From Anaerolineaceae bacterium (lineage in GTDB: Bacteria; Chloroflexota; Anaerolineae; Anaerolineales; Anaerolineaceae): a stretch of DNA of 64,000 nucleotides. The notes beneath the pieces were generated by a model. The model was not told the origin of the DNA. It worked only from the letters and a program-made list of their open reading frames with translations, and made no database searches. Positions 1 to 9,900 of the stretch are shown here, one piece after another. The position numbers were made by a program, and so were the translations under genes. The stretch is taken from contig PABH01000063.1 of NCBI GenBank assembly GCA_002702705.1, positions 40,730 through 104,729 of the forward strand. Reading direction: 5' to 3'. Each line of letters starts with the position of its first letter. Positions within the stretch are counted from its first letter, which is position 1.

Positions 1-1498
1 CTTCTTGATCCACATTATTAGAAACGTAACTTTGTTTATTTTTAATTACGTTTCCAATGATTGAATTAACATTTAATGGCACAAAAAAATCGTCAAGATA
101 GGATTCATCGAAAGAGGGGTTTTTAAACGTATTTACATATCCCCTGAGATTTAATTGATTAAACACTTTGTCAACTAAATACACCCCAGTGTAGTGGAAA
201 CCAAAATGGTCCGTGATGAGATTAACTGCATTGTTAATAATCTCGTCCTGAGAAGCCGCTGAGGTTGCCAATTGCGCAATTTGAGAAGCTGTATTCATTT
301 GTTGCGTACGGGCAACCACTTTCTCTTCCAGGGATCTGTACAATGCGGAAAGCTGTTCAACCATTTGATTAAAGGCATAAGCCAACAATCCGATTTCATC
401 ACGGCGGTTAACCTTTGCTCGATGATGCCATTCTCCTTGGGCAAACCTGTTTGCACTTTCAGACAAACGAATCAAAGGATTAATAATTTGGGATGCACCG
501 TAATAAACGATCATACCGCTGATTAGAATTAAATTTAGAAATATAAATAAATTAAAAGGACCAATGGAATTTACTTGGGCCAGTGCAATACTCTCAGGAA
601 GGGTAACTAGTAAGCTTGTATTCAACCCATCAAGTGGATAAGAATACAAAAAATAAGATTTGTTATTGAGAGAAAAAGTTCTTCGTTTAATATTTTTGGG
701 ATTGATATTTTTTATTTCGGTTTGTTGGTCAATTGAAAGAGGTATTAGTTCATATCCATTTAATTCAGGATTGAAAGAAATTAGCAAATCATTTTTTAAT
801 TGATAAAAAGCTTTTGAATTGGGATAATAGTTTGCAATGGTTTCAAATATTTGATTGGGTAAGGTGTTTCGAGCAATACCCACTAAAAAAACAGGTGATT
901 TTTCACTATCAAACTTTACGGGAGAAACAGACAATTCGATTAAATCTTCAGGGAATAATTCTTTTAAATCATAAACCAAGTAGTTTACTGGTTGGTTTGC
1001 GTTAATCGCTTGCCGGATTGATGGTATATCGAATAAATTGATATCATTCCATCGTATATTTGACGAAAGGATGATTGTGCCTTCATCATTCATTAGGAAT
1101 GTTTGGTCAAATTCAGAATCCCTTTGACTATTATTAATCAAAGTGTCAAAGGAATCCAAAATTCTTTCTCTATAAAAAACTTGTTCGTCTGCCGGAGTAT
1201 CCGGATTTGAAATTGTTTTAATGTAAGTTAAAAAATTGTTGTCATCCGCTACACTGGTTATCGCTTTTGTTTTTTCTTCAGCATATTGATCAATTTGATG
1301 TCCAATGGCGTTTCCCGTATTTATTAATTGACTAGTGGTCTGGTCTTTGATTAGTGAAGTGGAGCGAAAGTAGGTTATTCCACCAATTAAGCCCACAGGA
1401 ATAATGGTCAAAAGCAGCATAACTAAAATGATAGACCTTGTTAAACTACGATTAAATTGTGGTTTTTTGGTTTGGAATTGTGAACTTACATCCGCCAT
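1..1498 (-). CDS. Membrane sensor with HAMP and GAF domains (3' part cut off by window edge)
   Basis: The reading frame stays open from the ATG at 1496-1498 to the window edge. A good ribosome site (AGGAG) lies just upstream. Residues about 18-40 form a first membrane helix, followed by an extracytoplasmic sensor region of about 270 residues and a second helix near 310-330. A HAMP-like linker (NPLIRLSESANRFAQGEW) comes next, then the start of a GAF domain (from about 405). The output domain lies outside the window, so histidine kinase is likely but not shown. It is the third gene of a minus-strand set behind two receiver proteins, which fits a multi-component phosphorelay. It reads outward from the island and is ordinary chromosome. 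Confidence 0.8.
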   Translation of the reverse strand, partial: MADVSSQFQTKKPQFNRSLTRSIILVMLLLTIIPVGLIGGITYFRSTSLIKDQTTSQLINTGNAIGHQIDQYAEEKTKAITSVADDNNFLTYIKTISNPDTPADEQVFYRERILDSFDTLINNSQRDSEFDQTFLMNDEGTIILSSNIRWNDINLFDIPSIRQAINANQPVNYLVYDLKELFPEDLIELSVSPVKFDSEKSPVFLVGIARNTLPNQIFETIANYYPNSKAFYQLKNDLLISFNPELNGYELIPLSIDQQTEIKNINPKNIKRRTFSLNNKSYFLYSYPLDGLNTSLLVTLPESIALAQVNSIGPFNLFIFLNLILISGMIVYYGASQIINPLIRLSESANRFAQGEWHHRAKVNRRDEIGLLAYAFNQMVEQLSALYRSLEEKVVARTQQMNTASQIAQLATSAASQDEIINNAVNLITDHFGFHYTGVYLVDKVFNQLNLRGYVNTFKNPSFDESYLDDFFVPLNVNSIIGNVIKNKQSYVSNNVDQE

Positions 1499-1512
1499 TT
1501 TTTCTCCTGTTA

Positions 1513-1923
1513 TTACAATTCCCAAACGGGGGTTCCGGAGAGAATCCGGTTAATTTGGTCGGGAAATCGATCTGGATCGAGAGGTTTGCCGATAAATCCA
1601 TCAAAACCGGCATTCTTTGCTTTATTGATTTGTGCTTGATCGGCTTCTGCTGTCACTGCAATGACAGGAATAGTTCTTAGTTTTTCGGATTCGCGGATTT
1701 TTTTTAAGGCACTATAACCATCTTCATAAGGCAATCGAATATCGAGTAATATTAAATCCAATTTTGGTAAAGTGTCTGCGTACTCCACAACTTCATACCC
1801 TGAAGTTTTCCATTCACAATGAATTCCTAAAAACCCTAATAACCTTGCAATTAGGACAAAATTAGAAACGTTATCTTCAACGACAAGTACAGAGATGTCT
1901 TTAGTTCCCGATGTTGATTGCAT
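1513..1923 (-). CDS. Single-domain response regulator (CheY-like receiver)
   Basis: This 136-residue protein is one receiver domain with no output domain. The acidic pair E16/D17, phospho-acceptor D61 (LILLDIRLP), T91 and K113 (IGKPL) are all in place. It should take a phosphoryl group from a sensor kinase and act by protein contact. It lies 14 bp upstream of the HAMP/GAF sensor and follows a second receiver gene in the same direction, so the three are probably one transcript. The family call is firm; the pathway is unknown. Confidence 0.9.
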   Translation of the reverse strand: MQSTSGTKDISVLVVEDNVSNFVLIARLLGFLGIHCEWKTSGYEVVEYADTLPKLDLILLDIRLPYEDGYSALKKIRESEKLRTIPVIAVTAEADQAQINKAKNAGFDGFIGKPLDPDRFPDQINRILSGTPVWEL

Positions 1924-1951
1924 ATCGTCAGTCTTATTCCTTATCTGTAAT

Positions 1952-2329
1952 TTATAACTTTAAAAACTCTGACAATTGATCTAAAAAAGTATCCACATTA
2001 ATTGGCTTTTCAATATACCCATCACAGCCTGCTTGAAGAACTTTTTCTCTGTCGCCTCGCATAACATTTGCTGTGATCGCGACAATAGGTACGGAAGCAT
2101 ATCCTGGTTTTTCCTTAATTAAGTTTGTTAAAGAATAACCATCCATATCAGGCATGTTGATATCCATTAATATTAAATTGGGTGGATTAATTGTTTCTAC
2201 GAGGGATAAAGCTTGGGCTGCGTTTTCGGCTTCTATCACTTGGTAATTTTCCGATTGTAATAAACGCCGGATTAATACTCGGTTTTCGAAATTATCTTCC
2301 ACGTGCAAAATCATCGGTGTATCTGCCAT
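1952..2329 (-). CDS. Single-domain response regulator (CheY-like receiver)
   Basis: This 125-residue stand-alone receiver has E11/D12, phospho-acceptor D56 (LILMDINMP), T87 and K108 (IEKPI). The sequence resembles receivers found in hybrid kinases and phosphorelays. It is the first gene of the minus-strand receiver-receiver-sensor group, 28 bp from the next. The two receivers differ clearly in sequence, so this is not a recent duplication. The target is not visible. Confidence 0.9.
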   Translation of the reverse strand: MADTPMILHVEDNFENRVLIRRLLQSENYQVIEAENAAQALSLVETINPPNLILMDINMPDMDGYSLTNLIKEKPGYASVPIVAITANVMRGDREKVLQAGCDGYIEKPINVDTFLDQLSEFLKL

Positions 2330-2397
2330 GTCGTTCGACCTCCGGATTTGATTTTAGCATAAAGAAATTGTTGTACACGTAAAAAGGGTATGAAAAA

Positions 2398-2484
2398 ATG
2401 TACACTGCTACCAACGTAATTATAAAACTTGGTTTCCTGATCGCACTTTGCCTTACACTTTTGTTAATTTTATCCCAAAAATAA
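2398..2484 (+). CDS. Possible 28-residue hydrophobic peptide
   Basis: A short frame encodes a peptide whose residues 7-26 are almost all hydrophobic (a single membrane helix). A weak AAGGG lies upstream. It stands alone between the receiver genes and tRNA-Gly, both on the other strand. There is no homology argument, so it could be chance. Confidence 0.2.
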   Translation: MYTATNVIIKLGFLIALCLTLLLILSQK

Positions 2485-2508
2485 AAAAACAGACTGCTTT
2501 GCAGTCTG
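2483..2508 (-). terminator. Intrinsic terminator of tRNA-Gly
   Basis: Read on the minus strand, CAGACTGC-AAA-GCAGTCTG forms a perfect 8-bp stem with a 3-base loop and is followed by a run of seven T. It starts 8 bases after the tRNA 3' end. Confidence 0.85.
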
Positions 2509-2515
2509 AAAAAAG

Positions 2516-2586
2516 AGCGGGCAACGGGAATTGAACCCGTGATTAATGCTTGGGAAGCATTCGTTTTACCCCTAAACTATGCCCGC
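2516..2586 (-). tRNA. tRNA-Gly, anticodon CCC
   Basis: On the minus strand the acceptor arms GCGGGCA and TGCCCGC pair over 7 bp. The anticodon stem AATGC/GCATT encloses the loop TTCCCAA, giving anticodon CCC. The T arm carries GGTTCAATTCC. The 3' CCA is not encoded, as is common. A consensus promoter and an intrinsic terminator flank it, so it is a single-gene transcript. Confidence 0.95.
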
Positions 2587-2611
2587 AGTCCAATTGTTTC
2601 TTGTGTGACGG

Positions 2612-2640
2612 ATTATAGCTAACCTTAAGGCGGGTGTCAA
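2612..2640 (-). promoter_or_regulatory. Consensus promoter of tRNA-Gly
   Basis: On the minus strand, TTGACA (2635-2640) and TATAAT (2612-2617) are separated by exactly 17 bases. This shows what a strong housekeeping promoter looks like in this genome. The -35 box overlaps the last codon and stop of the upstream permease gene. Confidence 0.85.
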
Positions 2641-3464
2641 GCTGAGTTTTTTTGTGGGGAAGATGATTTTTTCTGATTGTTTCCTGGTTTAAATATAAGT
2701 TGATCAAATTCTGAGAAAACATATTTTTTAATAAAGGTAACCGCCATGATTGATGCAAGGGCTGAGGATGAAAAAATCATAGCCATAATTACAAATTGAT
2801 AAATTCCTGCATATATTGGATCACTACCGGAAAGGATCATGCCTGTCATAATGCCGGGTATCCAAACAATCCCAAGCGATCGTAGAGAATCAATGCGAGG
2901 AATTAAAGCTGCAGAAATTGCAGAACGAATATGAGGGCGGATTACAATATTAGGCGAAGCTCCCAAAGCCAAACCACTTTCAATTTCACCGGTATGATTG
3001 AGCACTTGTGATTTAAATCTTTCTAACGATAGTGCTGATGTGTTCATTGAATTGGCGATAATCATACTGCCAACAGGGATGATGGATTTAAGGTCCCATT
3101 CGATAACGCCTAATAATGTCATGGTTATAATCACCAACCCCGATCCGAAGGCGACAGCTTTAAATGTAATTGTTTTCGCGTGAGGGATTCCTTTTGCTCT
3201 TCTTCCAGCAATTGTTCCGGCTGCATACATCATGGCTGCTAGGATGGGTATTGCTAAAATTAATGGCCCTGTAAAGACAAATATCAAAACTAAACTTATA
3301 AGAACTATTTGAATTATTGATCGCAATAGCGCAATCAGACTGTCTTTTAGAATATCTATTTGTTTTGTTTTCGCAAAGGTTATCACTCCAAGAGATAAAA
3401 TGGCTGCAATGGAAGCCTGAATAACACCAATGAGAATTTGATTGTTTGTTAGGTTTGTTAACAT
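2637..3464 (-). CDS. fetB: ABC transporter permease, FetB/UPF0014 family
   Basis: This 275-residue membrane protein has six to seven hydrophobic segments and the UPF0014 pattern: GRRAKGIPH after the first helices, then NSMNTSALSLERF, ALGASP and PGIMTGMILSGSDP. In E. coli the FetAB pair exports iron. The gene follows its ATPase partner by 3 bp, so the two are cotranscribed and probably form one transporter. The start at 3462-3464 was chosen because it directly follows the ATPase stop. The metal substrate is inferred from the family only. Confidence 0.85.
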   Translation of the reverse strand: MLTNLTNNQILIGVIQASIAAILSLGVITFAKTKQIDILKDSLIALLRSIIQIVLISLVLIFVFTGPLILAIPILAAMMYAAGTIAGRRAKGIPHAKTITFKAVAFGSGLVIITMTLLGVIEWDLKSIIPVGSMIIANSMNTSALSLERFKSQVLNHTGEIESGLALGASPNIVIRPHIRSAISAALIPRIDSLRSLGIVWIPGIMTGMILSGSDPIYAGIYQFVIMAMIFSSSALASIMAVTFIKKYVFSEFDQLIFKPGNNQKKSSSPQKNSA

Positions 3465-3467
3465 AAT

Positions 3468-4133
3468 TTAAATTTCCAAATAAGAGTCTAACTTTCCTTG
3501 TTTCATAATCATACGGTGTGTCGCAAATCGTTGTGTTTGATCAATATTATGGGTAACAAACAAGCAGGTAAGCTTTTCTTCTTTGATGATTGTGGCCAAT
3601 AAATCTTCAATCAGTATCTGTGCATCCGGATCCAGTGCCGCAGTTGGTTCATCTAGTAGTAGTAATTCCGGTTTATTTGCTAATGTACGGGCTAATGAAA
3701 CTCTTTGTGCTTCCCCACCCGATAAAGTGGATACATCACGTTGTTCAAATCCTGATAAATCAACACGATCTAAAAGATTGGAGATTTCTTGATCTGTAAT
3801 GGAACCTCCGCTATTCATGGGTCCAAATTGTATGTTTTCTTGAACGGTACCTGGAAATAAATAGGCTTGCTGCATCAACATACCTGCCTTTTTACGAAGG
3901 TTCATAGGCATTATTTCTTTTGTATTGAGGCCATTAAGCAATATGATTCCAGAGGTGGGTTCATCGAGCCGGTTGATTAATCTTAAAAAAGATGATTTAC
4001 CAGCACCACTTGGTCCGGTTATGGCCACAATACTTTCTTTAGGTACTTTAATGTTAATATCATCAACGATGATCTTATCGTTAAATTTCCGGGTAAGGTG
4101 AATGGTTTCTAATTCAGGTGATAATTCAGACAT
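3468..4133 (-). CDS. fetA: ABC transporter ATP-binding protein, FetA-like
   Basis: This 221-residue ATPase has a full set of motifs: Walker A GPSGAGKS (40-47), Q-loop near 88, signature LSGGE (137-141), Walker B LLLLDEP (157-163) and H-loop His195. It has no membrane segment and drives the permease encoded 3 bp downstream. The short length and pairing with a UPF0014 permease support FetA over a general ATPase. The substrate, probably iron, is taken from the family. Confidence 0.85.
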   Translation of the reverse strand: MSELSPELETIHLTRKFNDKIIVDDINIKVPKESIVAITGPSGAGKSSFLRLINRLDEPTSGIILLNGLNTKEIMPMNLRKKAGMLMQQAYLFPGTVQENIQFGPMNSGGSITDQEISNLLDRVDLSGFEQRDVSTLSGGEAQRVSLARTLANKPELLLLDEPTAALDPDAQILIEDLLATIIKEEKLTCLFVTHNIDQTQRFATHRMIMKQGKLDSYLEI

Positions 4134-4256
4134 AGATGTATTCTACTATGCTTGTCAATTATTTTGTCTTTTTTGTACCAGGAAGTAATCAAATAATTTC
4201 ATTGAGAAAAAAATAGTTTAAATTGATAAAGAAATAAGGTCACTTTTATTATATAT

Positions 4257-4670
4257 TCAGATTTTAGGTGTCATTATTATCGCGTCTATTGGACAAACTT
4301 GGCAGCAGAACCCACATCCTATACATCGTTTTATATTTAATAAATAATTAAAATGGTTGGTGTTTTGATATAAATTTTGTTCAATTGCATTCACAGGACA
4401 GGCATATAAACAAATATTACAAGATGTGCACTGAGTTTGATTCCAAGAGGGGATTTTCCATTCCTTTTTCAATAATAAAGAACAAACCTCACCTTCACAA
4501 TCGATAATGGCTTCGGATCGACAAACTTTTCCGCAAACACCACAAGATATACAACGTTCGGGATCAATAGTATGAACTTGTTTATTATGGCCTGTTATCG
4601 CTTCGGCTGGGCATATATTTGCACATGCTGTACAACCATTACAATTAGTAGGCAATATTTGATAAGTCAT
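4257..4670 (-). CDS. Polyferredoxin with four [4Fe-4S] motifs
   Basis: This 137-residue protein carries four CxxCxxCxxxC motifs: C10/13/16/20, C40/43/46/50, C81/84/87/91 and C116/119/122/126. A cysteine-poor spacer of about 30 residues separates the second and third. It is a cytoplasmic electron carrier. Its start overlaps the stop of the AOR gene by 4 bp (ATGA), so it is translationally coupled and probably takes electrons from that enzyme. Four clusters are more than the usual single- or two-cluster ferredoxin. Confidence 0.9.
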   Translation of the reverse strand: MTYQILPTNCNGCTACANICPAEAITGHNKQVHTIDPERCISCGVCGKVCRSEAIIDCEGEVCSLLLKKEWKIPSWNQTQCTSCNICLYACPVNAIEQNLYQNTNHFNYLLNIKRCIGCGFCCQVCPIDAIIMTPKI

Positions 4671-6637
4671 TGGTTATCCTGAGATTCAACATAGATTGAG
4701 ATAATTCGGTTGCTAATTTGATCTGTTGGTTGCCCCGTTTTTTCATTCCAACCTAACTCTTGAAAATAAGCTGGAACAATTTCATTTAAATTCACCTTGC
4801 GATTTTGATTAGCACCTTTTTTTTGTGGAGGAAGACCGATCGCTCTTGGCGTGATGCTATGAATTAGAGATTCTGAGTGTTTCTGGTTAAAAACCTGTTT
4901 TAATTCGTGTATATTGTATCCGATTTGCATATAGTCTTCCGGTGTGTTTTGCCAACCCGTGGCGGCGTTTAACCACTCGAAAATCGGGAATCGGTGAACA
5001 CCAATAAATGCACCAAACAAACAAGCCCCGGCACCATTTAAAAGTGATATAAATTTGGAATTGGCTACAGCCGCCAAAACATTTTCTCTGGAAGATTGGT
5101 ATTTTTTATTTTTATGATAAAACCTACTTATTTTGGGATAGGAATTTAATTTTTTCCATAAGGAAAACATTTCATAATATAGATTTGATCCTAAGGTATG
5201 GCGCCCTGGCGTGGCTTCTACTACTGCGTGGATCGCAAAACCAGGGTCATTTCGAGGATCATGCATAGCCAATTCTTGTCCGCTGGCATGAACCGGATTT
5301 GACATTTTTGAATTACCTAATTTCTGAGCAGCAATTTTTGCTCCATCTGTCAAGAATGCGCCAAATTTTTCTCTATGGACCATCTGGTGTATTAATTCAG
5401 GTAATATTTGTGAATTACCCCAAGTTAGATTTAAACCCCCCGTCTCTTCTAATGAAAGAATACCTTTTTCAAAACACTCATAAGCATATGCAATGGAAGC
5501 TCCAGCTGAGATAGAATCCATGCCTGCTCGATTTAGGATATCATTAATTTCGTAAATAGAACTTATATCTTCATTTAATAAAAGACTGCCAAATGCTGTT
5601 ACGGTTTCGTATTCAGGCTTGTGGGTTTCTCCGTCACGATTAGGAAATTTTGAAATACCCCCACAACCGAGAGGGCAGGAATAACAATGATATTTATTGA
5701 TTTCAAGTTTTTGAAATCGATCCGGATTATATTTAATATTTTGTTTCGATCTAAAATCCCCGTGGTAGCCATCCCAATTCTTTACTGGAGCGTCTCCTTG
5801 TTCCAATGAAGTTATATTCATTGAAACGGTTCCCCATTTTTTTAATAAGATTTTGTATAACATCCCGTCAATTGCCATTTGAAACGGCAAAATACGCATG
5901 ATCATTCCAAGAAATCCTGTCATAAAACCAGGCAAAAAAGGTGGTTGAAACTGTATATACCGATTAAATTGATGGGAGAGTTTTTTCATTTTTTCCGGTG
6001 AATGAGCAGCAATTTTTTTATTGCCTGTTATCACAATTGCCTTTAGCTTTTTTGACCCCATTACAGCACCTAAACCGGAACGGGCAGCCATTCGTCCACG
6101 GTCGTTAACAATACCCGAGATTAGGGATAAGTTCTCTCCTGCTTGGCCGATTACAGCTACACTGGGTTGTTGTGGTTGATATTTTTTGATTAACGCGTTT
6201 TCGGTTTCAATCGCATCGATTCCCCAATATTCCTCAGCTGGAAGAATCATAACTTGATCGTTTTTGATATAAATATATACGGGGTGACTGCTGGTTCCTT
6301 TGATAAAAATCCCATCATATCCCGCTTGTTTTATCGCCGGGGCGAGATTTCCACCGCAATTTGCATCACCCCACGTGTTTGTTAAAGGTGATTTTGCTGC
6401 CACTATCCAACGTCCTGTTAAAAAACTACCTGTTCCGGTTAATAACCCGGAAACAAAAGCCAATATATTATCCTCCCCTAATGGATCGGAGTTGGGTGGG
6501 ATATGTTTATTTAAGATCACCGCAGCTAATCCCAATCCAGACAATACATTTTTATAAAGTTCTTCAGGTATTTTTTCTTCGTAAGAGGTTTTATTTGATA
6601 AATCTACCCATAATATTTTTCCGGTGACAGCATGCAT
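4667..6637 (-). CDS. Aldehyde ferredoxin oxidoreductase (AOR) family, tungsten/molybdopterin enzyme
   Basis: The 656-residue length is somewhat above a typical AOR (about 600). The N-terminal domain has GRWIVAAKSPLTNTWGDANCGG and the pterin-binding stretch SGLGAVMGSKKLKAIV. The cluster ligands HCYSCPLGC (about C318, C321, C325) and a later Cys near 538 (GACLFGAF) are present. HDPRNDPGFA matches the conserved pterin region. AOR enzymes oxidise aldehydes to acids and reduce ferredoxin with a tungsten-bis-pterin cofactor. The coupled polyferredoxin gene supports this. The exact substrate cannot be read; a benzoyl-CoA reductase-like or other AOR subfamily is possible. Confidence 0.85.
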   Translation of the reverse strand: MHAVTGKILWVDLSNKTSYEEKIPEELYKNVLSGLGLAAVILNKHIPPNSDPLGEDNILAFVSGLLTGTGSFLTGRWIVAAKSPLTNTWGDANCGGNLAPAIKQAGYDGIFIKGTSSHPVYIYIKNDQVMILPAEEYWGIDAIETENALIKKYQPQQPSVAVIGQAGENLSLISGIVNDRGRMAARSGLGAVMGSKKLKAIVITGNKKIAAHSPEKMKKLSHQFNRYIQFQPPFLPGFMTGFLGMIMRILPFQMAIDGMLYKILLKKWGTVSMNITSLEQGDAPVKNWDGYHGDFRSKQNIKYNPDRFQKLEINKYHCYSCPLGCGGISKFPNRDGETHKPEYETVTAFGSLLLNEDISSIYEINDILNRAGMDSISAGASIAYAYECFEKGILSLEETGGLNLTWGNSQILPELIHQMVHREKFGAFLTDGAKIAAQKLGNSKMSNPVHASGQELAMHDPRNDPGFAIHAVVEATPGRHTLGSNLYYEMFSLWKKLNSYPKISRFYHKNKKYQSSRENVLAAVANSKFISLLNGAGACLFGAFIGVHRFPIFEWLNAATGWQNTPEDYMQIGYNIHELKQVFNQKHSESLIHSITPRAIGLPPQKKGANQNRKVNLNEIVPAYFQELGWNEKTGQPTDQISNRIISIYVESQDNQ

Positions 6638-6923
6638 GATATCCTCATTATCAGTATTTGGTTATTTGTAAAATAATTATTGGTTTTGAATTAAGAAATA
6701 GTAATAAAGTTTTACAAATTATATCCTTTATAATTGGTTTAATCCGGTTGTTGATGTTAGAAAGAATTCAATTACGCGTTTGATTTTTAATTAGGCTTCG
6801 GCTATATTTTATAATGGTAATGTTTTTCCAAACAATATCCTTGTTACCATAAATTAATAAAAAAAAATATGCCTACTGCAATATTTTTTTAATCGGATCT
6901 ATTTCTGTTTTTAAGGAAGTTTT

Positions 6924-9900
6924 ATGAATAAGCCTCTGATGCGAACCAAGATAAGTGTTCCGCGCCCAAGAAAAGATTTAATCCATCGCCAACGATTGCT
7001 TAAACAATTAAATGAAATCCTTGAAAACAAATTAATCATGGTTTCTGCTCCAGCGGGGTATGGAAAAACGACCTTAATGATTGATTTCGCCAGCCGGGAA
7101 GAAATTCCTGTGTGCTGGTATTCGTTAGATGAAAATGATAAGGATATGATCCGGTTTGTTTCTCATCTAGTTGCTTCTATCAGTGTAAGATTTCCCCATT
7201 TTGGAGCTGACACATTATCTTTACTCAAATCTTTCAATGATCGAGCTTTTGATATTGACGTTCTCATTACAACATTTGTTAATGAATTGTATGACAAGAT
7301 CTTAGAACACTTTTTAATCGTTATTGATGATTTTCATTTAATTGAAGAAAATCCGCATATTGTCAGCTTTTTAAGCAGGTTGATAGAATATGTAGATGAA
7401 AATTGTCATTTTGTGGTTTTATCAAGAACATTATTAGGTTTGCCGAATTTACCATTATTAGTAGCTAGAAACCAGGTTGCTGGTTTAAGTTTTGAAGAAT
7501 TAGCTTTTAGAAAAAATGAAATTCGGTTATTGTTCCAAAATAATTATCAGATCAATTTGTCTAAGGAAGCGATTGATACCCTATATGCCGAATCGGAAGG
7601 GTGGATCACTGGATTATTATTAACCGCTGCAAATGTAGATGGAAAAGAAACATTACAATACCGTACTCCCAGGGTAGTTGGTGTGGGTATTGATGAGTAT
7701 TTGGGACAACAAATTCTTGAACCATTGTCTGAAGATATGCGGACTTTTCTTTTTCAAACATCATTACTGGAAGAATTTGATGCTGCTTTATGTAAAAAAG
7801 TTTTGGACCCAATTAATGATAAGGTTTTAAATTGGGATCGATTAATGGATGAAGCCCTTCAAAAAAATCTGTTTTTGATCGCGGTGCCGGATGCTGAAAA
7901 TGATATTGTTTATTTAAGATTTCATCATTTATTTCGAGATTTTTTACAAAAAAAAATGATCGAAAGATCAAAATCTAAAGCAGATCAAATTCGATTAAAT
8001 TTGGCGAACTATTATGCTGAAACAAAAGAGTGGCAGATCGCAATAAATATTCTTTTTTCCATTAATCAGACGGAAAGAATTGCTCAATTATTGGAAACTG
8101 GGGGACCTGAACTGATATCTGATGGTAAATATGATTTGATTACAGAGTGGTTGTCTAAATTAACGGGAGAGATTCGATATAAATATCCTGTTTTATTATC
8201 ACTGCAAGGTATGATTTCATCGATAAAAAATGATGTTTTAGCAGGTATCAATTCTTTATCCGATGCGATTCAATTACTCCAAAATCAGCCTGACAAAAAA
8301 AGCCTATTGTTACAAACTTTATCCAGACGAGCAACAGCCTATCGTCTGATTGGGGATTTTTTTCATAGTGAAGAAGATATTAAGATCATACAGCAACTCA
8401 CTACCCAATCACATGAGCATCATAAAGTTATCAGTAATGCGCTTCGTGAGAAAGCTTTATTAAACTATAACAAAGGTAAGTTTAATGAAGCTCTACAAGA
8501 TATTAAAGCTGCGGAGCAAATTTCCATTAATGTGGGGGATAATGCAAATCGCAATCAATTTGCAATTGACATTGGGATGATTCACCGTGGGTTGGGCAAT
8601 TATGATGAAGCAGAACGTTATTATATTTCAGCTTTAGAATACCTACAGAAATATGGTAATTTTTCAGCTTTAACAATTTTACATAATAATCTGGCGTTTT
8701 TATATCATAAATTAGGTAGGTACTCTCAAGCAGTTTTGCATTATGAAAAAACGATTGAATATGCAAAATTTATAAAATTTACAAAATTTGAGGCTTATGG
8801 GATTGTTGGGATTGCTGATGTTTATTCCGATATACAAGCAATAGAGGAAGCAGAAGAAGCCTATCAAAAAGGATTAGCCTTCTTTAATATTATTCAAGAC
8901 AGCCAATTGGATCTGTATATTCGAATTGCAATGGTTCGCTTATTTTTATATAACCAGAAAATAAAAGAAGCAAATATATTTTATAACGAATTATTTAAAA
9001 GTGAAGTAGAGACCCCGGTAATTAATGTTTTAAAAATGGAGCTGGCTTATTTTGATGGAAATTATCATTTAGCGAAAGATATTTTATCTGATTTATTAAG
9101 CAAAGAAAATCAAAAAATAGGGAAAGACGAAATCGCTCTTGTAAACTTTTATGAGTTGTTGTTGAATGTAAAGATGGGTTTGACTATTGAACCGTTGATA
9201 GATGATATTACCGCTATGATTTCCGACAAAAAGGAAAAAATGGCAATCTTATCGGCAGGAAAAAAACTATATAACGAATTAAGTCTTTTAAAAACTGAAA
9301 ATCCACTGGTTGAGAGAAAGTTAAAATCAATATTGGAACAAATAAAAAAATATGGGGAATCTGTTCCTGAGGTGAAACGAAGGATTCGACAACATGGTAA
9401 TCACATCCCGGTGCCCCCAGCAAAAATTGAAATTTTTTCATTTGGGAATCCAAGAGTTATTAAAGGCGGCGAAGAAATTTCAAGTCAAGAGTGGCAGGCT
9501 AATATTGCAAAGGAGTTATTATTTTATATTCTTTTTCAAAAAAATGGTGTCACAAAAGAACAAATCTTTAATGCCCTATGGCCAGATGTAAATGATGATT
9601 TATCATTACGGTTCAAAAACACGATTTACCGGTTACGACGAGTAATGGGGAAAGACGCCATTTTATTATTAAATAATCGTTATTTTTTCAATACTGAACT
9701 GGATTATAGTTATGATGTTGAATTATTTGATAGTTATTTAAATTCAGATCGTGTGGAACAATTAAAAAAAGCAATCGATATATATAAAGGGTTTTACCTG
9801 GAAGGGTTTGATAATATTTGGTTATTACCCGAACGAACTAGAACTCATTTTATGTATCGAAACGCTGTATTAAAATATGTAAATTGGTTGCTTGAAGAGA

